A stretch of 64,000 nucleotides of DNA from Actinokineospora terrae. Lineage in GTDB: Bacteria; Actinomycetota; Actinomycetes; Mycobacteriales; Pseudonocardiaceae. The stretch covers positions 62,001 through 126,000 of the forward strand of contig NZ_FOGI01000012.1 of the NCBI RefSeq assembly GCF_900111175.1, given 5' to 3'. Below the pieces are notes generated by a model. It did not search any database and was not told the origin of the DNA. It saw only the letters and a program-made list of their open reading frames with translations. The position numbers were made by a program, and so were the translations under genes. Shown here in pieces: positions 60,571 to 64,000 of the stretch. How positions within the stretch are numbered: position 1 is the first letter of the stretch; every line of letters starts with the position of its first letter.

Positions 60571-61041
60571 CTACAGGACCCTGGCGGGCAGGGTGGGCAA
60601 CGCGGCGAGCGCGTCGACCAGCGGCGCCAACTCCGGCAGCTCCGCGGCCGCCCGCAGCGCCTCGGCCAGCGAGTCGTCGTGGGTGGAGCGGGCCTGCTCG
60701 AGCACCGCGCGGCCCTCGGGGGTGACCTCGGTGTAGATGCCCCGCCGGTCGTCGGGGCACAGGTAGCGCTGCAGCATCCCGCGCCGCTCCAGGCGGGTGA
60801 CCAGCCGCGTGGTGGCCGACTGGCTGAGCACCACCGCGCGGGAGAGCTGGGTCATCCGCAGGTAGCAGCCGGAGAACTCGTCCTGCCTGGACAGCACGTC
60901 GAGCAGGCTGTACTCGCTGACCGACAGGTCGTGGGCGCGCTGCAGCGCCCGTTCCAGCGCGTCCTCGATGCGGGCGTGCAGGGCCGCCAGGGTCCGCCAG
61001 CCCTGGGCCCTGGTCTCGGCGAGCTCGTCGGCGATCTCCAC
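60571..61041 (-). CDS. MarR-family transcriptional regulator
   Basis: DNA-binding regulator of about 156 residues. The winged helix lies at about 30-115 (SVSEYSLLDVLSRQDEFSG, LSRAVVLSQSATTRLVTRLE, then PDDRRGIYTEVTPEGRAVLE), the MarR signature. A GGAGG sits directly against the ATG at 61050, so I prefer the GTG nine bases downstream (61041); an ATG at 61086 is also in frame. It is divergent from the MFS exporter, with two GTGCAAC repeats in the shared region, and upstream of the reductase gene. Confidence 0.9.
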   Translation of the reverse strand: MEIADELAETRAQGWRTLAALHARIEDALERALQRAHDLSVSEYSLLDVLSRQDEFSGCYLRMTQLSRAVVLSQSATTRLVTRLERRGMLQRYLCPDDRRGIYTEVTPEGRAVLEQARSTHDDSLAEALRAAAELPELAPLVDALAALPTLPARVL

Positions 61042-61421
61042 GAAGACCATCCCTCCTTGCGACCAACTGCTTGCGTACGGCATCATCAGCTGCGTGCAAC
61101 ATAGCGCGTGTGCAACTATCTCGGACGCCGGTAAAGCGCGCAGCTCCAGGTTACCCGGCTAGGGCAAGGCCAGGACAGCAGGCGGGCCGCGCCGAGGCGA
61201 CTGCCCGCTCCACCCCGACCGGCGACGGCGGGGACGGGAGCGGGCCGGGTCGACCCCGCGCGCCGGTCGGCCGGTGGACCGGGCCACGGCTCGCGGTATG
61301 CCGACAAACGTCGGAGTCCAATTCCGGCACCCCAGTGAACTCAACTCGGTCCCGGACCAACAACTGATTCGGGGGCGGTCCTCGCCGTGTCCCGACCGGG
61401 GTCTTCGAAGGGTGGTATCAG
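61042..61421. other. Divergent control region between the MarR and MFS genes
   Basis: 380 bases with no gene I support. Holds two direct copies of GTGCAAC (61094-61100 and 61110-61116, 16 bases apart), each preceded by GCGT or GCGC, about 55 bases from the MarR start; and the small inverted repeat CCGAC/GTCGG near 61301-61314. Expected site of MarR control. Confidence 0.5.
61094..61116. promoter_or_regulatory. Candidate MarR operator
   Basis: GTGCAAC occurs twice in direct orientation with 16-base spacing, upstream of the MarR gene. Autoregulation is typical for the family; binding here is inference. Confidence 0.35.
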
Positions 61422-62849
61422 ATGTCGACCAGCTTGACTCCCGACGAACAGAAACGGGATGGCGAGGCGGCCGAGGGCGCCGCGGCAGAGGGCGGACCGG
61501 TGCGCTGGAAGGCGCGCCAGTGGATCCTGCTGTTCATATTCAGCGGCGCCATCATGCTCGACGGCCTCGAGAACTCGATGATCGCGGTGGCCATTCCGGA
61601 AATCCAGGCCGCGTTCGGCGTGAGCGCCGCGACCGCGCAGTGGGTGCCCGGTGCCTACATCCTGGCCTTCGGCGCGTTCCTGCTGCTGGGCGGCCGCTGC
61701 GCCGACCTGTTCGGCCGCAAGCGGGTGTTCGTGATCGGCATGGCCGTGTTCGCGGTCATCTCGCTGCTCGGCGCGTTCGCCGACGACGCGCTGCTGATCA
61801 TCGTGACCCGGTTCGTCAAGGGCGTCGCGGCGGGCTTCACCGCGCCCGCGGCGATGTCGCTGCTGGCCACGACCTTCCGCGAGGGGCCGGAGCGCAACAA
61901 GGCGTTCGGCATCTTCAACGTCTTCGAGGCCTCCGGCTACTCCTCGGGCCTGCTCATCGGCGGCCTGCTCGCGGCGGTGAACTGGCGCAGCACGTTCGTG
62001 CTGCCCGCGGTGGTCGCGGTGCTGCTGATGCTGGGCGCGCTGAAGTACCTGCCCAAGGACCCGCCGCGCACCGAGCGGGCCCGGCTGGACATCGGCGGCG
62101 CGCTGACGCTGCTGCTCGGCATGCTGCTGCTGGTGTTCACGGTGGTCTCGGCGCCGGAGGTCGGCCTCGGCTCGTGGCGCTCGATCGGCGGTTTCGCGCT
62201 GTCGGCGGTGCTGCTGGTCTCCTTCGTGCTCATCGAGCGCAAGGTCGCCGACCCGCTGATCCGGCTGGGCATCTTCCGCGACCGCAACATCGTCGCCGCC
62301 AACGTCAGCTCCTTCCTGCTCTACGGCGGCGCGATGGCCTTCCAGTTCGTGCTGGCGCTGTACCTGCAGAACCTCAACGGCTGGGAGCCGTGGCACATGT
62401 CGTTCGTGCTGCTGCCCGCCGGTCTGATGGTGGTGGTGATCGGCCCGAAGCTCGGCGACCTGATGGAGCGCTTCGGGGTGAACAAGGTCCTGGTGGTGGG
62501 CCTGGTGTCGTTCATCCCGTGCTACCTGCTGCTGCTGCGCATCGGCCCGGAGCCCGCGCTGTGGACGGTGCTGGTGCCGGTGTCGGTCATCTGGGGCTTC
62601 GGCTTCGCGCTGAGCCTGGCGGCGCTGATGGTGTCGGGCACCAACGGCGTCTCCGACGAGGAGCAGGGCTTGGCGGCCGGTCTGCTCAACAGCTCGCTGC
62701 AGGTCGGTGGCGCGTTCGGCCTCGCGGTGGTGACCGCGGTGATCGTGCCCGCCGTCCAACTGGGCGACCTCTACCCCGGCGTCTGGGTGATCCTGGGCTT
62801 CGCGGTGCTCACGCTCGCCGCACAGGGCCTGCGCAAGAAAACCCCGTGA
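61422..62849 (+). CDS. MFS drug-exporter-type transporter (DHA2-like)
   Basis: Membrane exporter of 475 residues with about fourteen hydrophobic segments. MFS signature between helices 2 and 3 is GGRCADLFGRKRVF, and the antiporter-like helix 5 region has GLLIGGLLAAVNWRSTFVLP. It starts with a hydrophilic segment of about 30 residues. Proton-driven export of a small molecule is the family role. The divergent MarR gene and the nearby biosynthetic genes suggest it secretes, or protects against, the product of that locus. Confidence 0.92.
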   Translation: MSTSLTPDEQKRDGEAAEGAAAEGGPVRWKARQWILLFIFSGAIMLDGLENSMIAVAIPEIQAAFGVSAATAQWVPGAYILAFGAFLLLGGRCADLFGRKRVFVIGMAVFAVISLLGAFADDALLIIVTRFVKGVAAGFTAPAAMSLLATTFREGPERNKAFGIFNVFEASGYSSGLLIGGLLAAVNWRSTFVLPAVVAVLLMLGALKYLPKDPPRTERARLDIGGALTLLLGMLLLVFTVVSAPEVGLGSWRSIGGFALSAVLLVSFVLIERKVADPLIRLGIFRDRNIVAANVSSFLLYGGAMAFQFVLALYLQNLNGWEPWHMSFVLLPAGLMVVVIGPKLGDLMERFGVNKVLVVGLVSFIPCYLLLLRIGPEPALWTVLVPVSVIWGFGFALSLAALMVSGTNGVSDEEQGLAAGLLNSSLQVGGAFGLAVVTAVIVPAVQLGDLYPGVWVILGFAVLTLAAQGLRKKTP

Positions 62850-62862
62850 TTCGCACAGCGGA

Positions 62863-62957
62863 ACGAAATGTCCGGTGGGTGGGCGGCTCTCGCGCCCCCC
62901 GCCCACCGGGTGCGGTCTCCCACACCGGGCGGACGAACGCACAACGGACATTTTCGA
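62863..62957. repeat. Nested inverted repeat after the MFS gene
   Basis: Outer arms CGAAATGTCCG and CGGACATTTTCG (one extra T) enclose a GC-rich hairpin with CCGGTGGG...CCCACCGG-type arms between 62872 and 62909. The inner hairpin can serve as terminator of the MFS gene; the AT-rich outer arms are unusual here and could be an operator for the next gene. Confidence 0.5.
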
Positions 62958-63066
62958 TAGGCTGAGGATGCGGCGAACAACACCGGTGACAAGCGACGCG
63001 GCCATCCGTACGGGTTAATAGTTCAAACGGGTGACCGCCACGAACTCGAACGCGGGCGGTGACCTC

Positions 63067-64000
63067 ATGATGGGCCCTTTTGTGTCCCCGCAGCTGGCCT
63101 ACAGCGGTGGCATCGACGAGTTATTGGAATTGCTGGCCAGCGGCGCGCCCGCGGATGTGTTCGAGCAGTTGCTCGACGACCGGGGGCATTCGGTGACCGG
63201 CACCGCGGCGGTCGACATGAAGGCCGCGGTGTGGCGCGCGATGCGGGTGCACGCCGAGATCCAGCGCGGCCGGGGCCGGGAGGCGGGGCTGTCGGCGCTG
63301 GTCGACGCGGCCAGGGAGCTGTCGGTGCCCTACGAGTCGGTCGACGGGCTGCTGCACGCGGTCGCCCGGCGCGCGCGGCACCTGCTGAGCATGGACATGG
63401 CCTACATCGCCCTGCTCGACGACGACCACGTCGAGGTGCGGGCCGCGGACGGGCACACCTCCGGGCTCGGCGTCGGGCTGCGGCTGCCCGCCGAGGGCGG
63501 CGTCACCTCCGCCGGTCAGCCCGCCACCGCCCCGTTCGCCACGCACGACCTGCTGACCGACGAGCGGATCCGGCTGACCGCGGCGTTCGGCGAGGTCGCC
63601 AGGGTCGAGGGGCTGCACGCGATGATCGCGGTCCCGCTGGAGCACGGCTCGACCCGGCAGCCGCCGAGCGGGGTGCTCTACGTCGCCAGCCGCAAGGTGC
63701 ACCACTTCACCGCCGACGAGCGGTCGCTGATCGGGTCGCTCGGCATGCTCGCGGGCGCCTACCTGGAGACCACCCGGCAGCGGCTGGCCGCGCAGGCGCG
63801 GACCGCGGAGCTGCAGGCGAGCCTGCGGCAGGTCAACACGACCGCCGAGGGGGTCAGCGAGTACTGCGACCTGCAGGTGCGGCTGGTGGACATGCTGCTG
63901 GCCGACGAGGACCTGGCCGCGATGACCGGGTTCGCCGCGGACGCGCTGGGCGGGCGGGTGAGCGTCTACAACTCCGGCGGCGACCTGCTGGTCTCGGCCG
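63067..64000 (+). CDS. GAF-domain regulator, PucR/CdaR-like (partial, runs off the window)
   Basis: Open frame of at least 311 codons reaching the window end. A helical N-terminal region (about 1-85) is followed by a GAF sensor domain at about 90-235 (LLSMDMAYIALLDDDHVEVR, then IAVPLEHGSTRQPPSGVLYV and VHHFTADERSLIGSLGM) and a helical stretch. This arrangement is typical of PucR-type helix-turn-helix regulators, whose DNA-binding C-terminus would lie beyond the window. Start is the ATG at 63067 or 63070, or GTG at 63031. A TTA leucine codon occurs at 63121-63123, so translation may depend on the rare bldA-type tRNA. Confidence 0.8.
   Translation, partial: MMGPFVSPQLAYSGGIDELLELLASGAPADVFEQLLDDRGHSVTGTAAVDMKAAVWRAMRVHAEIQRGRGREAGLSALVDAARELSVPYESVDGLLHAVARRARHLLSMDMAYIALLDDDHVEVRAADGHTSGLGVGLRLPAEGGVTSAGQPATAPFATHDLLTDERIRLTAAFGEVARVEGLHAMIAVPLEHGSTRQPPSGVLYVASRKVHHFTADERSLIGSLGMLAGAYLETTRQRLAAQARTAELQASLRQVNTTAEGVSEYCDLQVRLVDMLLADEDLAAMTGFAADALGGRVSVYNSGGDLLVSA

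Noticed and set aside
58247..60736. An 829-codon plus-strand frame opposite the carboxylic acid reductase gene
   Set aside because: Antisense shadow of the A-T-R enzyme; no recognisable domain.
1..64000. CRISPR arrays, tRNA or rRNA genes, insertion sequences, prophage genes
   Set aside because: I looked for regular repeats with spacers, cloverleaf-type sequences and transposase or integrase motifs and saw none.

Overview
The window is about 72% G+C by eye, with third-position GC bias, many GTG starts, overlapping ATGA/GTGA gene junctions and few AT-rich promoters. These traits, together with a complete Gram-positive-type flagellar regulon, point to a motile actinomycete. A member of the Pseudonocardiales (for example an Actinokineospora/Actinosynnema-like genus) is my best guess, but this is inference and no ribosomal RNA is present to confirm it.

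Layout. (1) 133-8044, minus strand: a methyl-accepting chemotaxis protein, an APC-type permease, then the operon flgN-flgK-flgL-fliW-csrA. (2) 8268-31273, plus strand: the sigma-28 gene fliA; flagellin fliC with its own terminator; fliD-fliS plus a small FliT-position protein; then the long basal-body/export cluster flgBC-fliEFGHIJ, a two-domain peptidoglycan hydrolase, fliK, flgD, flgE, flbD, motAB, fliL, fliMN, fliOPQR and flhB. (3) 31482-33662: an HNH-nuclease-like gene and a cystathionine beta-synthase, which interrupt the flagellar genes. (4) 33927-37769, minus: flhA, a degenerate flhF and a small membrane protein. (5) 38136-47514, minus: chemotaxis genes. These are cheB-cheR-cheY-cheX-cheY-cheX in one operon, an unknown gene, a second chemoreceptor, and cheA-cheW. 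(6) 47561-54880: a two-component system divergent from an ABC exporter, a PstS-like secreted protein with a WxL-like C-terminus, a paralogous WxL-like secreted protein, an L,D-transpeptidase, a DUF6059-like small protein and a membrane protein. (7) 54920-62849: metK, a methyltransferase, a carboxylic acid reductase-like A-T-R enzyme, a MarR regulator and an MFS exporter, which look like a small biosynthetic locus. (8) From 63067 to the window end: the 5' part of a GAF-domain regulator containing a TTA codon.

The strongest result is regulatory. Ten sites fit TCA-N16-GCCGA(A/T) or a one-base variant, all with exactly 16 bases between the two elements. They lie upstream of the first chemoreceptor gene, flgN, fliC, fliD, flgB, flbD, fliM, flhA, cheB and cheA. 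Seven are exact, against roughly 0.6 exact matches expected by chance in 128 kb of strand at this composition (my own estimate). They define a sigma-28 (FliA) regulon covering essentially every flagellar and chemotaxis transcript here. A second layer is suggested by fliW-csrA and two ANGGA motifs in the short fliC leader, one of them on the Shine-Dalgarno sequence. No flgM, flgF/flgG, flhG, cheC, cheD or cheZ was found in the window.
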